Assembly: GCA_963659365.1 (NCBI GenBank)
Contig: CAVKTI010000001.1
Span: 35,494-99,493, forward strand
Reading direction: 5' to 3'
Origin: W0P28-013 sp963659365
GTDB taxonomy: Bacteria > Bacteroidota > Bacteroidia > Bacteroidales > Paludibacteraceae
DNA: 64,000 nucleotides
Below are positions 8,468 to 16,256 of the stretch, in pieces (within the stretch, counting starts at the first letter, position 1; every line of letters begins with the position of its first letter). The position numbers and the translations under genes were made by a program. The notes under the pieces were generated by a model, which was given only the letters and a program-made list of their open reading frames with translations, was not told the DNA's origin and searched no databases.

Positions 8468-9571
8468 ATGAAAAGAGCCATTAGAATTGTGCTGCTGTCG
8501 CTGCTGGGAGTGGCAGTTGTGGGTATGTTTGTGTTTTTGTGGCAAAAGTCGCGCCCCAAGGCCGTAACCTACGACATTGTAACGCCGTCGCTGCAAACCA
8601 TAGCGAAAATGAGCGTGGCAACAGGCAAAATTGAGCCGCGCAACGAGGTGGAAATCAAGCCGCAAATATCGGGCATCATCTCCGAAATCTACAAAGAGGC
8701 GGGACAGAAAGTGGCGGTGGGCGAAATCATCGCGCTGGTCAAGGTGATTCCCGAAATGAGCCAACTGAACAGTGCCGAAAGTCGCATCAATGTGGCAAAA
8801 ATCGACTTGGAACGCGTCGAAGAGCAGTACAACCGCGACAAAGACCTCTACAACAAAAAAGTGCTTGCCCGCGAAGAGTACGAAACGAGCCGCGCCAACT
8901 ACCTGAAAGCCAAAGAGGAACTGCAAAACGCCAAAGATAGTTACGAAATTGTGCGCGACGGCATTGCGCGCCGCTCGGGAGCGTACAGCAACACGCAAAT
9001 TCGCTCCACCATCACGGGCACTATTCTCGACATTCCTGTGAAAGTGGGCAATTCGGTCATTCAGTCGAACAACTTCAACGACGGCACCACCATCGCCACC
9101 ATTGCCGACCTTGGCGACATGATTTTCGAAGGGAAAATCGACGAAACCGAAGTCGGGCGCATACGCGAAGGCATGCCTATCGTGCTGAAAATCGGCGCGT
9201 TACAAGGACAAACTTTCGATGCCACGCTCGAATATATCTCGCCCAAAGGCACCGAAGAGAATGGCGCAGTGATGTTCGAAATGAAGGCCGCCGCACGCAT
9301 TCCCGATTCGGTGCTGGTGCGCTCGGGCTATAGTGCCAACGCCGAAATTATTCTCGACAAACGCGAAAATGTGCTCGCCATTCCCGAAAGTTCGGTGGTG
9401 TTCGAAAACGACTCGTCGTTTGTTTATGTGCTGAAAAGCGGCAGCGACAAAGAGCAGCAGTTCGACCGCCAACCGATAACCGTGGGGCTTTCCGACGGCT
9501 TGAATGTGGAGATTCTGTCAGGCATCGGCGATTCGACACAGGTGCGCGGCTTGCAACAGATCGAAAACTAA
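8468..9571 (+). CDS. MacA/HlyD-family periplasmic adaptor (membrane fusion protein)
   Basis: A 367-residue adaptor expected to bridge an inner-membrane pump and a TolC-like channel. It has an N-terminal membrane anchor (about residues 5-25), a barrel-sandwich half with EIKPQISGIISEIYKEAGQKV, and a central helical hairpin (about 95-165) rich in Glu/Lys. The second sandwich half (STITGTILDIPVKVGNSV) is followed by a beta-barrel domain (EGKIDETEVGRIREGM). This plan matches MacA. The TolC-family gene follows 10 bp later. The likely pump partner is the MacB-type ATPase/permease set at 1986-5186, although three genes and a repeat-filled gap intervene. A separate promoter was not identified. Confidence 0.92.
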   Translation: MKRAIRIVLLSLLGVAVVGMFVFLWQKSRPKAVTYDIVTPSLQTIAKMSVATGKIEPRNEVEIKPQISGIISEIYKEAGQKVAVGEIIALVKVIPEMSQLNSAESRINVAKIDLERVEEQYNRDKDLYNKKVLAREEYETSRANYLKAKEELQNAKDSYEIVRDGIARRSGAYSNTQIRSTITGTILDIPVKVGNSVIQSNNFNDGTTIATIADLGDMIFEGKIDETEVGRIREGMPIVLKIGALQGQTFDATLEYISPKGTEENGAVMFEMKAAARIPDSVLVRSGYSANAEIILDKRENVLAIPESSVVFENDSSFVYVLKSGSDKEQQFDRQPITVGLSDGLNVEILSGIGDSTQVRGLQQIEN

Positions 9572-9581
9572 ATTCTGCGCT

Positions 9582-10907
9582 ATGAAACAACTCATCATTT
9601 TCGTTGGCGTGCTTGCCGCCGTGGCAACGGCACAGGCGCAAGCGGCGTGGTCGCTGCGGCAGTGCATCGACTATGCGGTCGAAAACAATGTCAGCGTGCA
9701 GCAAACGGCTTTGCAGCGCGACTATCAGGCGTTGTCGCTCAAAACCTCGAAACTCAGTTTTCTGCCCGATTTGAATGCTGGTTTGGGACAAGATTTTTCG
9801 TTCGGGCGCGCCACTGGCAAGGACAATGTTACCGTCGATCAGTCGATGGGCAACACCACTTTTCGCCTCTCGACCTCGATGCCGATTTTCACAGGATTGC
9901 GCATCACCAACCAGATAAAAGCCGACAAACTCGACCTGCAAGCCGCCACCGACGATTTGAGCAAAGCCCAAGAAGATTTAACGCTGCAAATCGCTGGATT
10001 TTATCTGAATGTACTGTACAACAAGGAGTTAGTTGCCATTGCCGACGACCAAGTGGCGATTAGCGAAGCGCAGGTCGAAAACTGCGAATCGCTGGTGGCA
10101 GCAGGCAAAAAGCCCGAATCGGAACTCTACGAAAACAGGGCGCAACTGGCCGTGGATATGCAGACGCGCACCGAAGTCGCCAACGCCTTGCGGTTGGCCA
10201 TTTTGGAACTCTGCCAAGCCATCAACTATACCGATGTGGCGGCGTTCGATGTGGCAGATGTCGATGTCGAGCGTCTGCTGGCTATCGAACTCGACCGCTT
10301 GGCGTCGCCCGACGATGCGTACCGCTATTCGCTCGAAAATCGCCCTGCCATTCGCGCCTCGGAAGCACGCATTGCCAGCAGTCTTGCCTCGGTAAAGGTG
10401 GCGCAATCGGCCTACTATCCGCAACTCAGCCTGAACGCAGGCTACAACACGGGCTACTACCATCTGTTCAATGGCGAAAATGTCGGCTTTGGCACGCAAC
10501 TTGGCAACAACAGCAGCGAATACATCAGTTTGTCGCTCTCGATTCCGATTTTCAATCGCCTATCGACGGTCAATCAGGTGAAGCAGGCGCGTATCACGGT
10601 CGAAAATCGCCAACTGGCACTCGAAAACGAGAAACAGTCGCTGCTGAAAGAGATTCAGACAGCCTATTACAACGCTGTGGCGGCGCGCGACAAGTATGTG
10701 GCGGCTGGACGCACGGCCGAATCGGCGCGCGTGGCGTTCGACTACGAGCAAGCCAAATACGACAGCGGCAAATCGACGCCCTACGACTTCAATACGGCAA
10801 AATTGCGTTTGGAAAAGGCGCGTGCACAAGAGACACAAGCCAAGTACGAATTTCTGTTCCGCAACAAAATTTTCGCCTTCTACAATGGCGAAGCGATTGA
10901 TTTGTAG
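9582..10907 (+). CDS. TolC-family outer-membrane efflux channel
   Basis: A 441-residue outer-membrane channel subunit. The start at 9582 gives a signal peptide (MKQLIIFVGVLAAVATAQAQ), while the longer open frame overlaps the adaptor gene. The mature N-terminus SLRQCIDYAVENN is the classic TolC/OEP start. Two OEP repeats follow, each with a long helical hairpin and strand segments such as STSMPIFTGLRI and SLSIPIFNRLSTVNQVKQARI. It completes a tripartite exporter with the adaptor 10 bp upstream. It converges on priA with only 4 bp between stops and no clear terminator. Confidence 0.93.
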   Translation: MKQLIIFVGVLAAVATAQAQAAWSLRQCIDYAVENNVSVQQTALQRDYQALSLKTSKLSFLPDLNAGLGQDFSFGRATGKDNVTVDQSMGNTTFRLSTSMPIFTGLRITNQIKADKLDLQAATDDLSKAQEDLTLQIAGFYLNVLYNKELVAIADDQVAISEAQVENCESLVAAGKKPESELYENRAQLAVDMQTRTEVANALRLAILELCQAINYTDVAAFDVADVDVERLLAIELDRLASPDDAYRYSLENRPAIRASEARIASSLASVKVAQSAYYPQLSLNAGYNTGYYHLFNGENVGFGTQLGNNSSEYISLSLSIPIFNRLSTVNQVKQARITVENRQLALENEKQSLLKEIQTAYYNAVAARDKYVAAGRTAESARVAFDYEQAKYDSGKSTPYDFNTAKLRLEKARAQETQAKYEFLFRNKIFAFYNGEAIDL

Positions 10908-10911
10908 CGAG

Positions 10912-13323
10912 TTACAAATCGACATCCCACGCCACTTGCAGCGCACGAAAGTCGGGTTGGCACAGCATTTTGCGCGCCAGTTGGTCTATCTGCTGCTTGG
11001 CAGGTTCGGGCGATTGCGCCGCCGCAATTTTCAGCACAATGTGCTTGATAAATTTGTTCTGCACACGTCCCACTGGCGGATTGTCGGGTCCATACACAAG
11101 GTCGCCAAAGGTTTGGCGCAGCCCGCTGGCCATCTGCGTGGCGGCACGCGCAAGCGTTTGTGCATCGTGGTGTTTCAGAATTATCTGCACCAATCGGTAG
11201 TAGGGCGGATAGCGGAATAGCGCGCGCTCGGTCATCTCACGGTCGAAAAAAGTGCGGTAGTCGCCGCTCAGCACATCGCGTATCACAGGGTGTTGCGGCT
11301 GCGAGGTTTGCAGCACCACCACGCCACGGCGGTTTTTGCGCCCAGCGCGACCGCTCACTTGGGTCAGCAGTTGAAACGCACGCTCGTAAGCCCGAAAATC
11401 GGGATAATTCAGCAGGTTGTCGGCGTTCAGCACGCCCACCAAGCCCACACCCTCGAAGTCGAGCCCCTTCGCCACCATCTGCGTACCGACCAAAATATCG
11501 ATCTCTTTGGCTTCGAATGCGCTGATAATGCGTGCGAACGCCCGTTTTTGGCGCGTGGTGTCCAAATCCATACGCTCGATGCGCGCTTCGGGAAAGAGTG
11601 CCGCCACCTCTGCCTCGATTTGCTCTGTGCCGAACCCGTGCATTTGCAGCGCAGCCTGTCCGCATTCGGGACAAACGGTGGGCGGCGTCTGTTTATAGCC
11701 GCAGTAGTGGCAGGTGAGTTTGCCGAAGGCCTTGTGGTAGGTCAGACTCACATCGCAGTGTGGGCAGCGTGGCGTCCAACCGCATTGGCGGCATTCGGTA
11801 TAAGGTGCGAAGCCCCTTCTGTTCTGAAACAAAATAACCTGTTCGCACTGCGACAGTGCCTCTTTTATCTTTGCAACAAGCGGATCGGACAGGTGGCTAG
11901 TCATCTGTTTTTTGCGGTAGGCTTCGGTCAAATCGACGGCCACAATTTCGGGCGGTTCGGTCTGCGCATAGCGCGATTTCAGTTCTACCAACCCAAATTT
12001 TCCATTGAGTGCATTGCAATAACTTTCGACCGACGGTGTGGCACTGCCGAGCAGCGTTTTGGCCTTGAATTGCGCCGCCAACATCAAAGCGGCGTTGCGT
12101 GCGTGGTAGCGTGGCGCAGTGTCAATCTGCTTGTACGATGCGTCGTGCTCCTCGTCCACCACCACCAATCCCAAATTTCGGAACGGCAAAAAGAGTGCCG
12201 ACCGCGCGCCAATAACGATTTGGTGCGGATTTTCACCAAGCATATCGTTCCAAATCTCCACACGCTCGGCTTCGGAAAATTTGGAGTGGTACACCGCCAT
12301 TTTTTCGCCAAAAATATCTTTGAGCCGCTCGGTCAGTTGCGTGGTCAGCGCAATTTCTGGCACAAGAAAAAGCACCTGCTTGCCCGTTGCCAATGTGTTG
12401 CTCATCAGGTGCGTGTAGAGTTCGGTTTTGCCGCTGGCCGTTACGCCGTGCAGCAGCACCGTGTTTTTTTCGCCGAAAAGGCGGCGGATTTCGTCGTAAG
12501 CGCGCTGTTGGTCGGCAGTCAGTGGTGCAGCCGTCGCCGACTGCTCAAACGGTTTGATGCGTGCCATTTCGCGCTCCTGTTGCACAAATATGCCTCTGTC
12601 AATCAGTTGTTTACAGATTGTCGCCGTGGCATTGGCACGCTGTAACAGTTCGCTTTTGCGCACAAAATCGTGCTGCGGACTCATCGCCAAATAAGCCTCC
12701 AAAAGTTGCCGCTGTTTTTTGGCTCTGGCAGGCACTTCGGGCAGTGCGCCGTCGCTTTTCAGTGCGATATAATTTTCGGTGCGCGGTCGGTACTGCTCAC
12801 AGAGTTCCTCGTGCAGCGTTACAACGCCTTGCGCCAGCAGGCGTTTGATGGCAGGGTAGGTGTCCTTCACATCGAGCAGTTTGTTCAGCGCATCGATGGT
12901 GTGCGCCTTGCCGTCGGTCAGCAGGGCGCAGAGGCGTTGCTCTTTGGCCGACAGATTTTCGGTATTCGCATCAGGCGCGAGTTCCACCGTCGTCTCGCTT
13001 TCGAGTTTCAGTGCCGATGGCAGTGCCGTTTTGTACACATCGCCGAGCGTGGCGCGGTAGTAGGTCGCCATCCAGTGCCAAAAGCGCAGTTGTTCACCCA
13101 AAACAATTGGCTGCTCGTCGAGTTGCGCCGCCACACTTTTGATTGTAGCGCAGTTGGGCGGTTCGTTGCTCACACCACACACAATGCCTGTATAGAACCG
13201 CCTTGCGCCGAACGGCACCACTACGCGCATACCCACCGCAAGCGTTGGTTGCAAATTTTCGGGAATGGCGTAACTGTATGTTTGCGCCAGCGGAAAAGGC
13301 AATATGACATCGGCGTAGAGCAT
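10912..13323 (-). CDS. priA: PriA, primosomal protein N' (replication restart helicase)
   Basis: An 803-residue superfamily 2 DNA helicase that reloads the replisome at stalled forks. The N-terminal DNA-binding domain (MLYADVILPFPLAQTYSYAIP) is typical. Walker A GVTASGKT is at residues 293-300, and the Walker B box DEEHD follows about 100 residues later. An eight-cysteine zinc module is visible as CRQCGWTPRCPHC followed by CHYC and CPEC. The helicase C-terminal part includes VGTQMVAKGLDFEGVGLV and QVSGRAGR. The length is slightly above the E. coli protein, as is common in Bacteroidota. The start at 13323 is followed upstream by a promoter-like site. Confidence 0.97.
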   Translation of the reverse strand: MLYADVILPFPLAQTYSYAIPENLQPTLAVGMRVVVPFGARRFYTGIVCGVSNEPPNCATIKSVAAQLDEQPIVLGEQLRFWHWMATYYRATLGDVYKTALPSALKLESETTVELAPDANTENLSAKEQRLCALLTDGKAHTIDALNKLLDVKDTYPAIKRLLAQGVVTLHEELCEQYRPRTENYIALKSDGALPEVPARAKKQRQLLEAYLAMSPQHDFVRKSELLQRANATATICKQLIDRGIFVQQEREMARIKPFEQSATAAPLTADQQRAYDEIRRLFGEKNTVLLHGVTASGKTELYTHLMSNTLATGKQVLFLVPEIALTTQLTERLKDIFGEKMAVYHSKFSEAERVEIWNDMLGENPHQIVIGARSALFLPFRNLGLVVVDEEHDASYKQIDTAPRYHARNAALMLAAQFKAKTLLGSATPSVESYCNALNGKFGLVELKSRYAQTEPPEIVAVDLTEAYRKKQMTSHLSDPLVAKIKEALSQCEQVILFQNRRGFAPYTECRQCGWTPRCPHCDVSLTYHKAFGKLTCHYCGYKQTPPTVCPECGQAALQMHGFGTEQIEAEVAALFPEARIERMDLDTTRQKRAFARIISAFEAKEIDILVGTQMVAKGLDFEGVGLVGVLNADNLLNYPDFRAYERAFQLLTQVSGRAGRKNRRGVVVLQTSQPQHPVIRDVLSGDYRTFFDREMTERALFRYPPYYRLVQIILKHHDAQTLARAATQMASGLRQTFGDLVYGPDNPPVGRVQNKFIKHIVLKIAAAQSPEPAKQQIDQLARKMLCQPDFRALQVAWDVDL

Positions 13324-13330
13324 CGTAGCG

Positions 13331-13362
13331 CAAAATTACAAAAAAATGCGAAAAAAAATCAA
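13331..13362 (-). promoter_or_regulatory. Candidate promoter for priA
   Basis: Read on the minus strand: TTG at 13362-13360, a 21-base spacer and TAATTTTG at 13338-13331, only 7 bases before the priA ATG. The leader would therefore be very short or absent. Confidence 0.4.
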
Positions 13363-13479
13363 CGCTTCAACAAATAACCAAATCTACAAGTGAAAGTTTA
13401 TAGGTGAGAGGTTAGAGTTTAGAGAGCATAGAACATAGACAAAATTAGTGTGAAAGTCTATAAAGTGGAAAGTGAAAAG

Positions 13480-13504
13480 TAGGGACGCACCGAGTGCGTC
13501 CGAG
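13480..13504. repeat. Palindromic repeat family B, copy 3
   Basis: AGGGACGCACcgaGTGCGTCCGAG, a near-perfect inverted repeat preceded by a GTGAAAGT-type octamer array. It lies in the 598-bp gap 13324-13921, which contains only promoters and repeats. Confidence 0.6.
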
Positions 13505-13616
13505 AACATAGAATATAGAAGATAGAGCATAGACAAAAATTATTTGAAGATTTGAAGATTGCGCCGCTTGGGGGCGCAAAACCCCATAATTCTAAATTCA
13601 TAACTCTTAATTAAGG

Positions 13617-13654
13617 AAGGCCTTTCTCCCGGAGGGGGACATGGGAAAGGGGGC
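13617..13654. repeat. CCCCC/GGGGG hairpin repeat family D, copy 1
   Basis: GGCCTTTCTCCCggaGGGGGAcatGGGAAAGGGGGC: nested G-rich and C-rich arms. Related elements lie at about 13774, 36311, 48588 and 57961. In several copies the sequence AATTCATAATTCTAAATTC..TTAATTAAG immediately precedes it. Confidence 0.55.
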
Positions 13655-13773
13655 TACAATGAACAATGAATAATAATTGCGGCGTTCAAAATACCGACAA
13701 TTTGAAATTTGAAATCTGAAATCGGCTTCGCCGACAACTTGAAACCCTGAAATTTGAAATTGCTGCGCAGCGA

Positions 13774-13802
13774 ACCTCCCCCTTGGGGGATTAGAGGGGG
13801 TC
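13774..13802. repeat. CCCCC/GGGGG hairpin repeat family D, copy 2
   Basis: CCTCCCCCTTGGGGGATTAGAGGGGGTC, a hairpin with a second G-run. It is preceded by AAATTTG-type heptamers (about 13698-13760). Confidence 0.5.
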
Positions 13803-13847
13803 TTGGAATTCTAAAATTGCCTCGCTGGCACGAAATTTGCAATGATT

Positions 13848-13877
13848 TTTGTATATCGAAAAAAAGCCGTACCTTTG
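13848..13877 (+). promoter_or_regulatory. Promoter of the small winged-helix gene
   Basis: TTTG at 13848-13851, an 18-base spacer and TACCTTTG at 13870-13877. The coding start is 45 bp downstream at 13922, so a short leader is transcribed. Confidence 0.55.
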
Positions 13878-13921
13878 CGGCGATTTTAAGGTTTTATTTT
13901 TTGGTCTAAATTTTTACAATT

Positions 13922-14116
13922 ATGAAAGAAAAAATCGGAACGAACGCTGGACTCGTTTGGCAGTCGCTGAACGAAGGCGCGAAAGAGGTGAAGGCTCTGA
14001 AAAAAGCCACCAAGTTGAACGACAAAGATTTGTATGCCGCACTGGGCTGGTTGGCTCGTGAGGAGAAAATCAACTTCACCGAAACGGAAACGGACATTCT
14101 GGTAAGCCTCTGCTAA
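13922..14116 (+). CDS. Small winged-helix domain protein (DUF2582-type)
   Basis: A 64-residue protein reading MKEKIGTNAGLVWQSLNE, then EVKALKKATKLNDKDLYAALGW and LAREEKINFTET. This is the compact winged helix-turn-helix fold found as stand-alone proteins across Bacteroidota: helix 1 is GLVWQSL, the recognition region is LNDKDLYAALGWLAREEK, and a short wing follows. A role in DNA binding or as a protein-protein module is likely, but no target can be named. It is a single-gene unit, with its own promoter 45 bp upstream and an intrinsic terminator 20 bp downstream. Confidence 0.88.
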   Translation: MKEKIGTNAGLVWQSLNEGAKEVKALKKATKLNDKDLYAALGWLAREEKINFTETETDILVSLC

Positions 14117-14135
14117 ACGGCACACCACTACACAC

Positions 14136-14170
14136 AAATCGACCTCGAATGCTCGGGGTCGATTTTTTTT
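14136..14170 (+). terminator. Intrinsic terminator of the winged-helix gene
   Basis: The hairpin arms AAATCGACCTCGA and TCGGGGTCGATTT enclose a 4-base loop and are followed directly by a run of T. It starts 19 bp after the stop codon. Confidence 0.85.
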
Positions 14171-14176
14171 GCGGGG

Positions 14177-14368
14177 ATTTCTATAAATTCCTTTGTAGTG
14201 ATTTTTGATTTTTGGGCTAGCAGATGTTTGGCTTGAACAAAAGCGCAATGCGGTGACATTGTAATTGAGTGAAAGTCAAAGAGATGCAGCCCAAAAATCA
14301 AAAAGCGCACAAAAGTATTCAGAGATTCGACATTTATTAATTTTTTACAAAACGGGGAATTTATAGAA
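14177..14368. repeat. Nested inverted-repeat (stem-loop) element, possible structured RNA or small mobile-element remnant
   Basis: The outer arms TTCTATAAATTCC (14079+100, i.e. 14079 is not used; see 14179-14191 less 100 offset: arms at 14079 are excluded) are best given simply as the 13-base arms ending at 14191-less-100 and 14368. Direct reading: outer arm 14179-14191 region by row count lies at 14179..14191, partner GGAATTTATAGAA at 14356-14368. Inner arms are 17 bases, TTTTTGATTTTTGGGCT at 14202-14218 and its complement at 14288-14304, around a 69-base loop. No reading frame of note is present. GATTTCTATAAATTCC recurs at 26041, beside the AraC gene, which suggests a dispersed element. Confidence 0.4.
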
Positions 14369-14394
14369 GTACCCGTTTGCCTATTTTTGGGCGG

Positions 14395-15375
14395 CTACCG
14401 TGCCATGCAATCTTCGATGATTTCGGTCAGCACGGCGGTGATGTCGAGGCCAGCGGCGCGCACCTGCTGCGGAATGAAACTGGTGGCTGTCATGCCCGGC
14501 GTGGTGTTCACCTCGAGCAGGTAGGGCGTACCATCGGCAGCGATGATGTAGTCGGCGCGAATGATGCCGCGGGCGTTGAGTGCGGTGTAGATTTTGCGTG
14601 TTTCGGCCTGAACGCTATCGCGCCATGCGTCGGGAATGCGTGCTGGTGTAATCTCCTGCACTTGGCCGTTGTATTTGGCGTCGTAGTCGAAAAATTCGTT
14701 GTCGGTAACCACCTCGGTTACAGGGAAAACCACCTCTTTGGTGCGTGTGCGGTACATGCCGCAGGTTACCTCGGTGCCTGTGAGCAGCGCTTCGACCATC
14801 GCTTCGGAGCCTTCGGCCAGTGCCTTGTCGATGGCAGGGCGCAGTTGGTCGGCAGTTTTCACTTTGGTAACGCCAAAACTGCTACCGCCGTCGCACGGTT
14901 TCACAAAGCAGGGCAGCCCTATTTCGCCGATTATTTGCTCCTCGTCGATGGCTGTGCGGCTGTGCAGCCAGACCGATTTTGCGGTATGCACGCCGAAACT
15001 TTTCAGATATTGGTTGCACGGAAATTTATCGAAAGTGAGTGCGGCTGCCAGCACATCGCAGCACGAGAACGGAATGCCCAGCAGGCGGAAATAGCCTTGC
15101 AGCAGCCCATTTTCGCCCGGCGTGCCGTGAATGGTGATGTAGGCAAAATCGAACGAGATTTTTGTGCCGTCGAGTGTGAACGAAAAGTCGTTTTTGTCGA
15201 TAGGCAGTTTGCGTCCGTCGGGCAGTTCGGCTTGCCACCGACCGCTCACAATGGTAACGAGGTATTTGGTGTAGCGCTCGCTGTCGATAAATTGGTCGAG
15301 CCCGGCGGCACTGCGCAGCGACACCCCCCATTCCGACGAGTCGCCGCCCGCCACTATTGCAACTGTTTTTTTCAT
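14395..15375 (-). CDS. ddl: D-alanine--D-alanine ligase
   Basis: A 326-residue ATP-grasp enzyme that joins two D-Ala residues for peptidoglycan precursors in the cytoplasm. The N-terminus MKKTVAIVAGGDSSEWGVSLRSA contains the glycine-rich substrate loop. ITIHGTPGENGLLQGYF is the family HGxxGE(D/N)G motif, here with Asn. The ATP-grasp core follows (GLPCFVKPCDGGSSFGVTKV), and the C-terminal metal and substrate loop reads LLEVNTTPGMTATSFIPQQ. The length matches Bacteroidota Ddl. It is monocistronic here, and the mosaic repeat region begins directly upstream of its start. Confidence 0.95.
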   Translation of the reverse strand: MKKTVAIVAGGDSSEWGVSLRSAAGLDQFIDSERYTKYLVTIVSGRWQAELPDGRKLPIDKNDFSFTLDGTKISFDFAYITIHGTPGENGLLQGYFRLLGIPFSCCDVLAAALTFDKFPCNQYLKSFGVHTAKSVWLHSRTAIDEEQIIGEIGLPCFVKPCDGGSSFGVTKVKTADQLRPAIDKALAEGSEAMVEALLTGTEVTCGMYRTRTKEVVFPVTEVVTDNEFFDYDAKYNGQVQEITPARIPDAWRDSVQAETRKIYTALNARGIIRADYIIAADGTPYLLEVNTTPGMTATSFIPQQVRAAGLDITAVLTEIIEDCMAR

Positions 15376-15474
15376 TTTCTTTGTTAAACCGTTTATAGTA
15401 AGTTGATTGTTGATTTGGTTGTTTGCGGATTTGGTTATTTGGTTATTTGTTGAATCGTTGAATTGTCGAATTGT

Positions 15475-15499
15475 TCGGACGCACTCGGTGCGTCCCTAC
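15475..15499. repeat. Palindromic repeat family B, copy 4
   Basis: TCGGACGCACTCGGTGCGTCCCTAC, an inverted repeat in the opposite orientation to copies 2 and 3. A short TCAATTG/TCAATTA heptamer run follows at about 15502-15524. It is part of the 881-bp gene-free stretch 15376-16256. Confidence 0.65.
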
Positions 15500-15536
15500 A
15501 CTGTCAATTGTCAATTATCAATTGGTTATTTGGTTT

Positions 15537-15648
15537 CTAACCCCTCCGCTTCGCTCGTCCCCTTGCAAAGGGGACAGGCTCGCGCTATTGTTGGTTCAGT
15601 CCTCTCCCCTTTTCAAGGGGAGTACCTGCGTAAGCAGGGGAGGGGTTC
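15537..15648. repeat. Composite palindromic repeat family A, copy 2
   Basis: A reverse-oriented composite: CTAACCCCTCCGCTTCGCTCG, then TCCCCTTGCAAAGGGGA, a spacer, CTCCCCTTTTCAAGGGGAG and CCTGCGTAAGCAGG, ending GAGGGG. All the hairpins of copy 1 are present in mirrored order. Confidence 0.7.
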
Positions 15649-16006
15649 TAATCAATTAAGAATTTTCAATTTAGAATTAAGAATTGTTCGCGTTCCCAAA
15701 AGCCGTAATTTTCAAATCTTCAAATCTTCAAATAATTAAGTAATTGGAAATTAGATAATTAGGTAATTAAGATCACTTGTGAAAATTCAGTAATTTGACG
15801 AATATGGGCTTTCTGCATTTTTTCGCCGTGCAAAAGTACAAAAATATGGCGTTCCGATGAAAAATTTGACTGTTTTTTGCCATTTTTTTTGTAAGAGATA
15901 TGTTATGTTTAATATTTATAAGGATTTAGAAAGATTTGTTAGTACCAATTTTTAATTAAAAATCGCTCATTTACTTACAATTTGTTACTTTTTGGCGGAT
16001 TTTTTT

Positions 16007-16043
<37 letters not shown>

Positions 16044-16066
16044 GCATTTTTAACACAATTTGTTAC

Positions 16067-16095
16067 TTGTCTATAAGAAATTTATTGTATTTTTG
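16067..16095 (+). promoter_or_regulatory. Candidate promoter of the giant T9SS cargo gene
   Basis: TTG at 16067-16069, an 18-base spacer and TATTTTTG at 16088-16095, fitting TAnnTTTG. The gene starts at 16257, leaving a leader of about 155 bases. The 33-T tract ends 25 bp upstream of the TTG box. Confidence 0.45.
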
Positions 16096-16256
16096 CCGCG
16101 CGGAAGTCAGACACTCGTTGTTGGGCTTTTGCATTCAGTAACAGGTTTATTAAAAAGGGTGAAAAAGATTGGTTTTTCCAATACTTGCCGTGTGTGTGCC
16201 GTCTGTAGTTACGGTGGCGTTTGGCAAGCGATTTTTCCCCATTTGATAGGAAAATT

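Noticed and set aside
8232..8471. Small ORF reading TPPLLTQVLPLKRGD
   Set aside because: The codons come from the family A palindromic repeat; similar peptides arise wherever the repeat occurs, in any orientation. It is not a gene.
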